Below, in pieces: positions 1-12,500 of a stretch of 52,658 bases of DNA. Source of the stretch: Ophiocordyceps camponoti-saundersi (nom. inval.) (Eukaryota; Ascomycota; Sordariomycetes; Hypocreales; Ophiocordycipitaceae); NCBI GenBank assembly GCA_003339415.1, contig PDHQ01000242.1:1-52658 (forward strand), in the 5' to 3' direction. The position numbers were made by a program, and so were the translations under genes. Under the pieces are notes generated by a model that searched no databases, was not told the origin of the DNA, and worked only from the letters and a program-made list of their open reading frames with translations. Positions within the stretch are counted from its first letter, which is position 1. The number at the start of each line of letters is the position of its first letter.

Positions 1-178
1 CCTTATTTAGGTAGCTTACTAATATAAGTAATATTTTCTGCTTATATAAGAATTTATCGCGGATTTTACTAAGCAGTTTGCTTAGTAATCGGATAAGTAT
101 ATAAGTACTTATAGCCGATTTATTATAGTTTCCGCCCCAGCTACTACTAGTTTCTAGTTAGCGCTAGAGGGGGAGTAG
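1..178. other. Left edge: two adjacent hairpins and a fragment shared with B
   Basis: TTACTAAGCA/TGCTTAGTAA with a GTT loop (66-88) is followed at once by a second foldable unit, ATCGG...CCGAT with inner TAAGTA/TACTTA (88-119). Positions 129-172 match a segment inside the B elements (TTTCTAGTTAGCGCTA core, as at 39777-39793). A purine-rich stretch GAGGGGGAG at 167-175 precedes repeat F1. No gene. Confidence 0.5.
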
Positions 179-425
179 TAATAATATTATATTAACTTTT
201 ACTTATATATAAATATTATTAAAATTAGTTAAGTTTTTAAGTTTCGCTATTAAGTATTATTAGTATTAATAATAAATTAAGAGGTAAACTATTTTATAAC
301 TTTACGTTTAAGGCTATTCTTTTAATAATATTAGACTTTAAAAAGTAGAAAATATTAAATTTTTATAATATTATAATATTAAATATAAATAAAAACCTTA
401 ATTATTTAAAGTTATAAAAAAGTTA
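179..425. repeat. Repeat F, copy 1
   Basis: About 247 bp similar over its whole length to 43370-43614, in the same orientation. It abuts element A leader/gag sequence on the right, in the place where a 5' LTR would be expected. It may be an LTR of another family or a solo LTR. It is unlike the 325-bp LTR of element A. Confidence 0.6.
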
Positions 426-1331
426 ATATATATATTTTTATATAAAATAAAAAAGATCTTATATATAATTAAGATTATAATTAACTTTAAAATATATATC
501 TAAAACTTTTAATTAAACTTTTAAATAATTAAAAAAACTCGCTTTAAAAATACTAAACTTTATAATAAAATAAAATTCTAATAAGAACTAAATTATAATA
601 ATAGCTATTTTTTTATAAAATATAGCTAATATAGTTATATTATAAAAGTAGCGTATAAAGATAAGATAATTATAAGTATAAATTATAAAGTTTTAAAGTT
701 AATTAATTTAAAAAAATTAAAAATTAAATATAAAAAAAACTTATTAAAAATATTAATTATATTTAAAATAAAAAAAATATATTAATTAAAAAAGCTATTA
801 AAATACTTTACTAAAATAGCTAAACTTTTTTATTTAAATATTATAAAAATTTATTAAAAAAATAAATACGTTTTTAGATAAAAAGGTAAATTTTAATATT
901 TTTCTTATAAACTTAAAATATAAGATAAGGTTTTATAAAATAACTTTTTATAATAAATAAAATAAAATAAGTATTTTATTTTATACCTTAAAAGGAAAAG
1001 CTTATAAATTTTTAAAAACTTAATATAATTTAGAAAAACGCTTTTTTTAAATTAGCTAAAATAGTTTAATATTTAAAGTTTATTTAGAGAAATTTAATAA
1101 AGTTTATAAAAGCTATAAACTAAATTTATAAACTAAACTTCTCCTTAACTAATAAATAAAAAATCTAAAAGTTTCTTATTAAATTTAATTACTTTATAAT
1201 TATAACTTAAGTTCTTTTAGCTTTAATTAAATATATATTTTAACATTATTTACTTACTAACTTTAACTTAAGCTTTCTTATAAAAGCTAAAGATTTATAT
1301 ATAATATATAAGAAATTTTATAAATATATAA

Positions 1332-3183
1332 TAATAATATTAATATTAATATACTAGTATACCTTATTTAGCTTAAAACTATTTTATATATATTCTAAAA
1401 AAGGGAAAAACTAAAAAACTTAAAGTAAAACCCTCCTCTTAAGCGTTACCTTAGCTTTAAGTTAAACCTTATCTATACCTAGCACTTTATATATTAAATA
1501 AGTTAAATAATAACTAATAATTAAGAAGCTAATAAACTCCGCGGTAATAAAAGTATATATAAACTAAGTTTAATATAAAGTTTATATAGCTTACTTATTC
1601 TTTTAGCTATTATTATTACTATAAACCGAATCCTTATAGTTAATTAAAATAGCCTTAATAATCTAATTAATTAAAGCTTTAATATTATAGCTAAGGAATA
1701 TATTAAAGTTTTATTATCTTATAATAAACTTTATAATAGCTAATCTTAAAAGATAGATTATTATAGCGAAGTTATAAATAAGTTTAAGGAAAAGGTTAAG
1801 GGAGGTATTATTATATTTACTTTCTAATATTTCCGCCCTTATTATTATTAAACTCTAGTTAATATTAAAAGGGAAAAAGAGGCGGTATATATAAAATTCT
1901 AGTTTATAAACCTCTAAAGTTAGGAAATATATATATCTTTCGCCTAATCTTATACCGCTCTTATTTTTAGGTAAAATTAACTATACTTAAAGTAAAACTT
2001 TTAATAAAGAAAATAATAATATAGTTTTTTCCTATAAGCTATAAGATAAGTAAACTTACTTTTTATATATAAAATAGTAAAATATTTATTATATTATAGC
2101 TTTATTATATAGTATTTAATAATATATTTAAATTAGTAATATTTAAAATATTATTAAAGTTAGATTTTTAATATATATAATTTAGCGTTGAAAATCTTTA
2201 CTTATATTATTATACTTTTATTATAAATTTAATTTATATTTATTATATTATTAATAATAATTATTAAAAAGCTTTACTAAATTTTAAATAATATTTTTTA
2301 TATATAATTATACTATTAAAACCTTATTTAAAAACTTAATCTTTTTTTAAAAAGCTTTCTTACTGCCTTATTATAAAGCTTACTTTAGTACTTTTTTTAT
2401 AATAAAAGTATAACCTTTATTAATTAAGTATACTTTTTCTTCGAAAGCGGTATAAAGCTATTTTAAATTAAACTAAAGCTTATAAATAATATCTTAAAAT
2501 ATTATTATAATATTACCGCTAAGTAATTTCTTTATTATAAGAGCTTAGCTTTACTTATAAAATCTATAATTAATATTTATTATAATTATTTTAAAGCTTT
2601 AAACTTAAAGTAAAATAATAATAAAGTTAAAGCGAATTATAAGCTATTATTTATATTACTTAGGAATTTATTTTTTAATAATTTTCCTTAGCGCTTTAGC
2701 TATAAATATAGTTTATATTAGTAAAATTCTACTCCCTATAAAGCTATAAAAAAGAGAGGAAATTATAGCTATAAAAGCTAAAGAAATATAATTAACTAAT
2801 AAAGTTAAAGTAAAGGGGGCGCTTCCCTAAACCTTTTTAAACTCCGTTTTTTATTTAATAATTATTTTTATAAAAATAAAAATATTTTTTAAAATAATTT
2901 TATTAATATTTATTTTAGCTTTTAATAAAATAATAAATATAATAAACTCTTAAGTTTAAGATTATTATAATTCGAAGTAAAGCTATATTTTAAGTAAAAA
3001 ATTTTCGTAGTTATAATTAACTTATATAGCGTTACCCTCCCTTTTAAAATTACTTTAAGCGTAGCTTACTATTATTATAAAGTAATAAAAGAAGCGGAGT
3101 CTACTTATAATATAATACTAAAAAAATTATATTTATATTATTATAAGCGTAAAATTTTTAAAATATATAAAAGTTATAAGTTA
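1332..3183 (-). mobile_element. B1: LINE-like insertion in element A copy 2
   Basis: 1852 bp flanked by an exact 13-bp duplication TATAAATATATAA (1319-1331 and 3184-3196). The interrupted element A sequence resumes on the other side. The left edge is rich in AAT repeats, which on the minus strand is a (TTA)n tail. Variable-length duplications and a simple-repeat tail suggest a non-LTR retroposon read on the minus strand. No RT domain could be read, so the class is inferred. Confidence 0.65.
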
Positions 3184-3288
3184 TATAAATATATAAAAAA
3201 TACTATATTTTATTAAAAAAAGAAATATACTTTTAAAAAAGCTATATAAAAAGCTTATTAAAATAATAAAATAATTTTAATAATATAA

Positions 3289-4688
3289 TAATAATAATAA
3301 TATATACGCTAATATACCTTATATAGCTTAGAACTATCTTATATATATTTTAAAAAAGGGAAAAACTAGAAAACTTATAATAAAACCCTCCCCTTAAGTA
3401 TTACCTTAATTTTAAGTTAAACCCCGCCTATACCTAATACTTTATATATTTAATAAGTTAAGTATTAACTAATAATTTAAAAGCTAATATTTCCCTTAAA
3501 ATAAACTTTATAGTAATAAAAGTATATATAAACTAAGTTTAATATAAAGTTTATATAGCTTACTTATTTTTTTAGCTATTATTATCGCTATAAACTAAAT
3601 CCCTATATTTAATAAAAATAGCTTTAATAATCTAATTTATTAAAGCCTTATTAGTATAGCTTAGAAATATATAAAAGTTTTACTATTTTATAATTAACTT
3701 TATAATAGCTAATCTTAAAAAATAGCTATATTATTATAATAAAGCTATAAATAAATATAAAATTAAAGTTAAAGAAGGGGGTATTATTATATTCGCTTTT
3801 TAGCGTTTCTGCCCTAGCTATTATTAGTTTCTAATTAGCGTTAAAAGGGGAAAAAGGGCGGTATATACGAAATTCTAGTTTATAAACCTCTAAAGTTAAG
3901 TAATATACACGTCTTTCGCTTAATCCTATACCGCTCTTATTTTAAAATAAAATTAATTTTACTTAAAATAAAACTTTTAATAAAAAAAATAATAATATAA
4001 TCTTTTCTTATAAGCTATAAAATAAGTAAACTTACCTTTTATATATAAAATAATAAAATACTTATTATATTATAGCTTTACTATATAGTATTTAATAATA
4101 TATTTAAGTTAGTAATATTTAAAATATTACTAAGGTTAGATTTTTAATATATATAGTTTAGTATTAAAAATCTTCGCTTATATTATTATACTTTTATTAT
4201 AAATTTAATTTAGATCCGCTATACTATTAATAGTAACTATTAGAAAGTTTTACTAAATTTTAAAATAATATTTTTTTATATATAATTATATTATTAAAAC
4301 TTTATTTAATAATTTAATCTTTTTTTAAAAAGCTTCCTTACCGCCTTACTATAAGGCCCGCGCTAGTACCTCTTTTATAATAAGAATATAACCTCCGCTA
4401 ATTAGGCGTACCTTTTCTCTAAAAATAGTATAAAGTTACCTTAAATTAAACTAAAGTTTATAAATAGTATCTTAAAATATTATTATAATATTACTGCTAA
4501 GTAGTTTCCTTATTATAAGGGCTTAGCTTTACCTATAGAGTCCGCGGTTAATACTTATTATAGTTATTTTAAAGCTTTAAACTTAGAGCGGAGTAGCTAT
4601 AAAGTTAGAGCGAATTATAAGCTATCGCTTATATTACTTAAAAACTTACTTTTCGATAGTCTTTTTTAGCGCTTTAACTATAATATTA
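3289..4688 (-). mobile_element. B2: second, truncated LINE-like insertion
   Basis: 1400 bp, the same family as B1 and B3 in the same orientation, lacking their right-hand 470 bp or so. It is flanked by an 11-bp duplication TAATAATATAA (3278-3288 and 4689-4699). Truncation at the end away from the (AAT)n edge fits 5' truncation of a minus-strand LINE. It sits only 105 bp of host sequence away from B1. Confidence 0.65.
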
Positions 4689-5967
4689 TAATAATATAAG
4701 AAAAACTAGAATTATAATTATAATTATAATTTTATATTAAAAAAGCTTACTTTTAAGTTAGGATAAGAAGAAAGTTTACTAAAAAAATAATACTTATTTT
4801 ATTTATAAAAATAAAAGCTATATAGCTAAAAATTACCTTAACTAATAAAAAATAAAAAAAGTTTATAAAGTTTAAACGCCCCCGCTTAATTTTATTTAAT
4901 TAGATAACTTTAATTTAAGAAAAAAGGAAAATTATTATAAGGCTCCTTAATAATTTTAAATATATTATATATAAAATAGAAAATAAGAGAGTTATTTACT
5001 ATTAATAGTTAGATTTAAGTTAATAATAATACTTTTTATACTTTTACCTTATATAATATTAAAGTAAACGCTTATTTTTTAATTAGTTATTATTTTATAA
5101 AATAAGTAATAAAGCGCTTAGGCGCTAAGCTTACCTTTATTTATCTTATTTCTTTTATTAATCTCTAAAGCTATTAAGCTAGCCTAGTTTATAAATACTT
5201 AATTATTACTTTAGTAATTAATAAATAATATTTTTATTAGAAAATTTATTAAAGAAATAATTATATTTAAGATCTTTTTATTAGCTTATTTTAAATAGCT
5301 AAAAAAAGGTTATTATTTAATTATATAGCTTAGAAATTAGTTTAGCTAAATAATTTACTTACTTTTACTAAATATTTACTTTTAATCTTATTATTAAAAA
5401 AGCTTTTTTTTACTAAAAATCTAAATCTAGCTATTTAAATAGATATAAAATGCTAGAACCGCTTTCTTTATTAAGATAAGTATAAATATTAAATCCTTTA
5501 ACGTTTATAAAAGAAAAAAGATTTTATATAGCTTATAAAGGAAAAAAAACTAGCTTAGGCCTTAACTTAAATTAACTAGGAAATTAATAATATAAATAAA
5601 AATATTTTAAAAAAGTAACTTATTTATTTAATATAATAAAACTCTTATTATATATAATAAAAAAAAATAATTTTATTAATACTTATAGCTTTTATAAAAC
5701 TAAAAGAAAATAATAACTTAATTATAATTATAAAGCTAAGCTTAGCTAGCTATATATATATATAATAGGAAATTTTATTCCCTTAAAAAGAAAAGCTTAA
5801 GTATATTACTTATATATATAATATAATTCCCCTAGCTTTTATATACCTTAAATAATTTTTTAGTAAAAAGGAAGCTTATATTCTTATTAGTCCCTAACTT
5901 AATTATAATATTATTTTAAAACTTAAAAAGCTTTTAAACTTAATAAGACCTCTTTTCTATAAGATAC

Positions 5968-7165
5968 TTTTTATTATTTTAATAAGCTTTTTATATAGCT
6001 TCTTAGTAAGTAAACTTCTTTTTTAAAAAAATATAATTTTTTTATATATTAATAAAATTCCTTATATATTATATATAAATTCTTAGCCGTTATAAGAAAG
6101 CTTAAGTTAATGTTAATAAATAAATAATTTTAAAATATATATTTAATTTAAGCTAAGGAAACTTAAGTTTTAGCTATAAGGTACTTAAACTTAGTAAAGA
6201 TGTTTTAAATTTCCCACTTACCGGTTAAGGAGAAGTTTAGTTTATAAAGCCGGTTTATAGCCTTAGTAAATTTATTCGGATTTCCGTAAATAAACTTTAA
6301 ATACTAAACTATCTTAGCTAATTTAAAAAAGGGTATTTCTTTAAATTATACTAAGTTTTTAAAAATTTTTAAGCTTTTTTTAAAATATAAAATAAAATAT
6401 TTATTTTATTTTACTTATTATAGAAAATTATTTAAGTAGATTTTATCTTATTTTTAAAGTTTATAAAAAAATATTAAAATCTTTTTTTTACTTATAAACT
6501 TATTTTTTTTTTATAATAAGTTTTTTTAATATTTAAATAAAAAAAATTTAGCTATTTTATTAAGGTAATTAATATAAAAATATTCTAAATAGCTTTTTTA
6601 GTTAAGATTATTATTTTTTTACTTATTTTAAATATAATTAATATTTCTTAATAAATCTTTTTTATATTTAAATTTTAATTTCTTTTAATTAACTAACTTT
6701 AAAATTTTATAATTTATACTTATAATTATTTTATCTTTATATATTTTTATTATAATATAACTATATTAGCTATATTATATAAAAAGATAATTATTATTAT
6801 AATTTAGTTTTTAGCGAAACTTTATTTTATTATAAAGTTTAGTATTTTTAAAGCAAGTTTTTTTAATTACTTAAAAGTTTAGTTAAGGTTTTTAAATATA
6901 TATTTTAAAGCTAGTTATAATTTAAATTATATATAAGATCTTTTCTATTTTATATAAAGATATAAGAGTAAGCTATATATTTCTTAATCGCTTATTAGTA
7001 AAAAGTAAGCTTTGAATAATATTATAGCTTAAAAATATATTATATAAATAATAAAATTAATATTATAAGTAAAGATTCTAAGCTAAAGAGGAAAAAATAA
7101 AAAAAAGAAAAGTCTTATAAGTAAAGTCTTAGTAAAATATATAAGGGTATATATTTATTTATTTA
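5968..7165 (-). mobile_element. Element A copy 3: inverted gag and partial 5' LTR
   Basis: The reverse complement of 5968-7019 aligns with element A from gag back to the leader, and 7020-7165 aligns with the 3' part of the 325-bp LTR, inverted (beginning TATTATAG). The LTR match stops near 7165 in an ATTT-repeat stretch. The missing 5' part of the LTR is found at 43615-43840 in the same orientation. Confidence 0.75.
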
Positions 7166-8005
7166 TTTATACGCTAAAAGCTTTTATAATATCTAAAGCT
7201 TTTATAATATAATAAGTAAGAAACATCCCCTAAAATAAAGTAAAACCCCCTAATTATAAAAAGAAAAGCTTACTATATACTTATATAAAAATATAATAAT
7301 AGCTAATAGCGGTATAATATAATAAGCTTATTACTTAGGGATAATCTTAAAAATATAAGAAAATAAGGTAAAGAGGGGAGTACGGAGAAAAGAAAGTTTA
7401 TAAAATATAAGGCGGAAAAGGCGGGGCGGTATAATATAGCGCGGGGCGGTACGAGGCGGTATAAGGCGGTATAGGGCGGTACGAGGCAAGGCGGTATAGC
7501 ACGGGGCAGAGGAAGAAAAGTCCGGGAGGGGGTAAGGTAAAGCGGTAAAATAGCCGCTTTATTATCTATTAGTAATAAAAAAAAGGGAGCTATGTCTTTT
7601 TCTTTTTTACCTCCTTTTTCTTTTCCTTTTTTTATAATTTTTAAAAAAAAGTATATTTTTAACCCCCTCTCTTAACTTTTTCCTTTAATTTTTAAAATAA
7701 AAAAAAGGTAATAAAAGTTATATAGCTATATATTAATAAAATAATAATATTATAATACTTAAGATTACTTATAAAAAGCCTTATAGCTTTCCTTATATTA
7801 TATATATAGCTTAATTAGCTAATTATAAAATCTTATATTAAAAATAATAAAATAAATAATATTATATTATATAATTATATATAAAATTTATAAAATATAT
7901 AAGCTTTTAATTAGCTAATTATAATAATTATATAAAAGCTTAGTATAAATACTAAAAAGTAAGCAAAGCTAAAAATAAAGTTAAAAGCGGGGCGAAAGCT
8001 TAAAA
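7166..8005. other. Spacer between element A copy 3 and element C, no gene seen
   Basis: AT-rich at both ends with a GC-rich patch at about 7370-7560 that contains a 10-bp tandem repeat. Polypyrimidine stretches follow at about 7593-7635. No coding relic was recognised. Confidence 0.4.
7441..7490. repeat. GC-rich 10-bp tandem repeat
   Basis: Four units of the form NNRRGGCGGT lie back to back at exact 10-bp spacing (7441-7480), with a fifth degenerate unit to 7490 and related motifs on both sides (7421-7434, 7491-7506). The unit contains no CpA or TpG. Confidence 0.75.
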
Positions 8006-8010
8006 GCTAA
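8006..8010. repeat. Target-site duplication of element C, left
   Basis: GCTAA, identical to 28568-28572. A 5-bp duplication is typical of LTR retrotransposon integrases. Confidence 0.85.
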
Positions 8011-8311
8011 TATTAAGTAGTTTTTATACACGTACGTATAAGGTAAAGAAAGCAAAGGTAACCTAAATCGTATATAATTAAGATAGATATCTTTCCTACT
8101 TTATACGAGGAAGGACGGCTATATAGCTAGTTAATATTCTACCCCCTATACCTCCTTATCTATTATAAAATATCTCCTAGCCCCTAAGTCGTATAAGTTA
8201 CGACTTAGGTATTAATATATAAGCTATTATAAGCTCCTATTATATCCGAGGTATCTTTTATATATATATCGTATAGTAAATATAAAAAGGTATAAGATAA
8301 TAATACTAATA
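8011..8311. repeat. Left LTR of element C (301 bp)
   Basis: Aligns over its full length with 28267-28567. Differences are mostly C/T and G/A. The pentamer GCTAA lies immediately outside. Confidence 0.9.
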
Positions 8312-8711
8312 CTTAACTTTTTCTTTTTATAAAAAGAAATAATATACCTAATAGAAAAATAAAGATATATCGTACGAAGAAAAAACTTTTTAGCCCTTTT
8401 AAAAGTCTTCGAGAAAAATAGTTATATAATATTAAGCGAATATATAGCCGAAAAATTCTATAAAGGTAAATAACGCCCTATATATATTAAAATAAAAAAA
8501 ACTACTAGCTAAAAAATAAATATTAGATTACTAAATAAACTAATCTAGCTTATATTAAATAAAGGTTTTACTATAAAAGTTCCTTATAGTTATAATATTA
8601 AGGAATATAAGTAGTAATATTACTTTTAGTAACCTTATATTAAAAATACTAAAAATTATTATAAAAAGAGGGAAAAAAACGGATTCTGCCGCGCTTTACC
8701 GCTTTTAAAAA

Positions 8712-8784
8712 GGTATAAAAAACCTCGCTACCCCCCCCCTCTCTCTCTTTTTCTTTTTCCTCCTTTCCTCTTCCCTTCTTCTTT
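8712..8784 (+). promoter_or_regulatory. TATA-like box followed by a 54-nt pyrimidine tract
   Basis: GGTATAAAAAA at 8712-8722 is followed by an unbroken C/T run from 8731 to 8784. A TATA box plus a CT-rich block is a common fungal core-promoter layout. It lies about 400 bp inside the left LTR of element C and could have driven a plus-strand internal gene. The tract has no CpA or TpG, so RIP would not have altered it. Confidence 0.4.
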
Positions 8785-9422
8785 AAGCTAGATAATAACG
8801 ATAACGATAATTTTAAGATTAAGAAGTTAAGTAAAACTTAAGTAATTATACGATATACTATACCTATCTATATATATTATTATTAGTTATATAATATACC
8901 TCTTTATTTTAATAGCGTAATAGCGTATCGCCCTAGCTTTTTCTAAGTTTATATCCCTTATAGTAATAATAAAAACTATTATCTAATATAGTTAATAGCT
9001 TTAAATATAAATATTAAATAAAAGTAATTATATAATTATAAGGCTAATATAGGAATAGGAAGCTAAGGTTCGCCTTATAGCGATATTATTATACGATATA
9101 TTTATATATTTAGATAACTTTTAAGATTTATAATATATAGTTATTATTATTATATAATAACTATTATATTTCCTAGTAATATTTATAGCTAGTTAAGGGG
9201 TAATTATAGCAAAGCTATATTATATTTATATATATAATTTATACCTATTCGATATATATTAGATAAATAAAGATAGGGCTTATATTACTTATATTTAGCG
9301 CTCTTATACGATACGGTATTTTTTCGTATAATAAGCTATAATATCGCGTACTCTAGCGCCGGCGCTTTAAGCCTTAGTAATAGCACCTATAATATTAGCT
9401 AATAGCTAGCGGGAGGGGAGGG

Positions 9423-9525
9423 TAATAGTAATTTAAGGAGGAGCACCTCCGAACGCGGAGGAGTATATTACTATCTTAAACAATAAGTAAGGGGGTTCGG
9501 GGGCGGGGGAAAAATAATTAGGGGG
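9423..9525. other. Hairpins and four-G-run block in element C
   Basis: ATAGTAAT and ATTACTAT arms enclose two smaller GC-rich hairpins (GGAGG/CCTCC and CCTCCG/CGGAGG). Just after, 9491-9525 has four runs of five G with loops of 3, 1 and 11 nt, a potential G-quadruplex. No coding role is apparent. Confidence 0.5.
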
Positions 9526-12500
9526 TTAGATAATAGTAATATTAGTAAAAAATAGTATAGGAGGCTTATAGCTTTACTTTTAAAACGGCGTAAAAGTTAG
9601 GCGATACTTAATAAAGAAACGAAGATTTAATATATATAAAACGTAAAGATAAAAAAAATATAAAGATTAAATAGGGAAATAAAAGTATAGGCTATTAGAT
9701 AAGAGTAAAAAAAATATAAGATAAAAGAAAAGAAAAAAGTAAATAAGTTATATAACTTAAGCTAGTTATTAAACCGAAGCTTTAATATATAGTTAGTATA
9801 AATTCGTAGATATAAGGGTTAATAACGCTATATTAGGGCTAGCTTTAATATAAGCGTCTACTAAATTATTTTTATTATCTATTTAGTAGATTTTAAAAAT
9901 TTCTTTACGTTTATATAATTTATAGATAGCTATAATATTTATTATAAGCTATTTTTCTATTATCGAGCTAAGCTAAATAAAGTAATTATATAGCGATTAT
10001 AAATCGGTATAAAAAATTAAAGGTATTAGAGGGGAGCTAAGAGATCGTATAATATTTTAAATTATTATATATAGTATAAGACTAAGATTAATACTATTAA
10101 CTATACTATAAAGTTCGCTTATAAGGACGCTTTTTATAACTTATTTATATTTTATAAAGGCCTAATATAAAATATTACTTTATATAACGAATAAGTCTTC
10201 GAACTAGTTTTCTTTACCTAAAATAATAAGGGTGCTAAGTTAAGAAGTTAGGCTACGGTTATTAGCGAAAAACCTATTTATAAAGATAAATAGTTTTATA
10301 TAAAATAAGTTAAGGGGAATAAAGCGTAGTTTCCGGGAAGCGTTATTAATCTATTATTAAATTCTCTTATTTAAATTTATAATATTTTATAAAGATAGGT
10401 TTATTACTTAGATAATAATAGTAAAGTTATACGAAGCTTTTAGTTAGTAAACTAAAGTAATATAAGCCCCGCGGGCGCGCTAGCTAATAAAGTTCTATAA
10501 AGCGGACTTATTAGTAGGGTCGATAAGCTAGAGGCTAGAAGCTTAGCCTTTTTACGTAAGAATAATATTATACGAATCCTATATTATACGGCCGCTATTA
10601 AAGTTAATAAAAGCGCTATCTATAAGAAAGGTTTTTAGTTTCGTATAAAACTAAGCTTTCGCTAGCTTAGTTTCCTTAAGTTAGAAGAAGTAAGGGGAGG
10701 CGAAGGAGAATATATTATCTATTTATAATCCGGTAATATTAAATATATTAGGTCCGGCTATAATATATAAAAAATAGGGGTTATACGATAATAGAGTTAT
10801 GCTAAGTTTCGTATAGTAATATTAGTAATAAGTTTTAAACTAATAGAGCCCTAACTCTATAAGTTTATAAAGGGGTTTTCGGATATATAAAAGGGTATAT
10901 AGGGGATACTAATCTTATAGCTTTTTCGGTAAGTAAGCGTAAATTATATAACTTAATAAATTAGAGGATTATATATATATTTATATAATATCTCGTAATT
11001 CTCCCTATATATTATATAATTATATTAAGGTAAGTTTAAAAGTAAGAAAAAGGCGCTATAATATATATAAAATTATAAGTAATTACGTAAGTATTTCTTC
11101 CTTACCGTTATCGCTATACTTTTAAATAATAAGCTAGGATTTCTTATAAAGTTTATTATTTAGATTCTTTACCTCTTATATAAGATATATTTTAAAAATA
11201 CGCGTATTAGGATCTAATATAAGGTTATATTATATAAATATAAAGATTTCCTAAGTAGATAAAATATTAATTTCGTTACGGTTAGAAACCTTAAAAAATA
11301 TCCCCGGGGTTATAATAATCTCTTATTAATAAAGTTATATAGCTAAGATATAATTATCCTTTTCCTTTATAATAATAAACGAGGAGGGGAAAGCTTCGTA
11401 TAATACCTTATCTTTAGGTGCTATAATTAGGATTTTAAAACGGACTTTCTTCGTTATAATTTAGGGAAAAAGAGGATAGAGATAAAGTTTTACTTATATT
11501 ATATAAAAATATATTAATCCGGAGGGAAAGTTAAGGATAATATCTTAGCTATTAAAGCTTAAAATATAAAAGGGGCTTTATTACTTATCCTTTTCTCGCT
11601 AAATAAGGACCTCGCTTTAAAAAAGAAAAGATAAGATATTATATAAATTAGGGCTATTTCTTATATATAGTGCTTATAAAATATTCGCTTAAGCTTTAAA
11701 TTTCTATACTTATTTTATTACTTATTAAATTATATAAATATAAGTAATAATATTTAAAGCTAGTAATAAGTTATATAAAATATAGAGGTAAGCGCTAAAA
11801 ATAAGGAGGGTAGGAATAAAGCTATTAGGGCTAGTAGTATTATTTATAGCTTTTATAGCTATTTATAAGATTATTACGTTATTAGTTTTTAAGTTAATTT
11901 CTTATCGAAGTATATTATACGCTTATTAAAAGGGGGCGTAAGTATATTTAACTTTACTTATAGCTTAATATACCTTTATAAGCACCTTTTTATATAATAA
12001 TTTAAGGAGTTTCGCGTTTATACGAAACTTTTCTAAAGCGAAGTTTATACTAGCGTCGTAAGAAATAATATTAAGTAAGCCCTAGTAAATATAAATCTAA
12101 TATCTATAAAAGGCGTTTTATATATTTATAGCTGATATACTTTATATAAAATATATAGCTTAGAATAAGGTAGCTTTATTAATAGCGTATAAGACCGGCC
12201 TACCGCTAAGGTAAAAGATATTAATAATAAGAGAGTAATTAAAATTATAGTTATCCTTAATAAAAAACTTAAACTAATATAGTTTAGCGTTATACGATTA
12301 GTATTAGTAATAAAAACGTTAAATTAAGTTAAGGGCCGCTAGTAAAATATTAAAAAGGCTAGCTTTCCGAAAGAGGTTATAAAGGTATTATATATATAAG
12401 TAGCCGAAATAGTAGTATAACTAGCGTAGTTTACGTTTTATATAATATAACGCTAATTCTTATTATAAAATATTAAAAAAGGGATATCCTTATTTCCGTA

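Larger units (their letters stand above)
432..5967 (+). mobile_element. Element A copy 2: forward, broken by two LINE-like insertions
   Basis: Same family as 13358-19298, much more AT-rich. Segments at 432-1331, 3184-3288 and 4689-5967 align in order with gag and the first part of pol of element A (matching about 13740-14660, 14650-14770 and 14770-16030). The gaps are the insertions B1 and B2. The 5' LTR is missing; repeat F1 lies where it should be. The copy stops before the reverse transcriptase and meets an inverted copy at about 5967. Confidence 0.8.

Noticed and set aside
1332..4688. B elements as Tc1/mariner (Fot1-like) transposons on the basis of length near 1.9 kb
   Set aside because: Target duplications of 11-13 bp rather than TA, and only weak AT-rich terminal similarity; kept as a less likely alternative.
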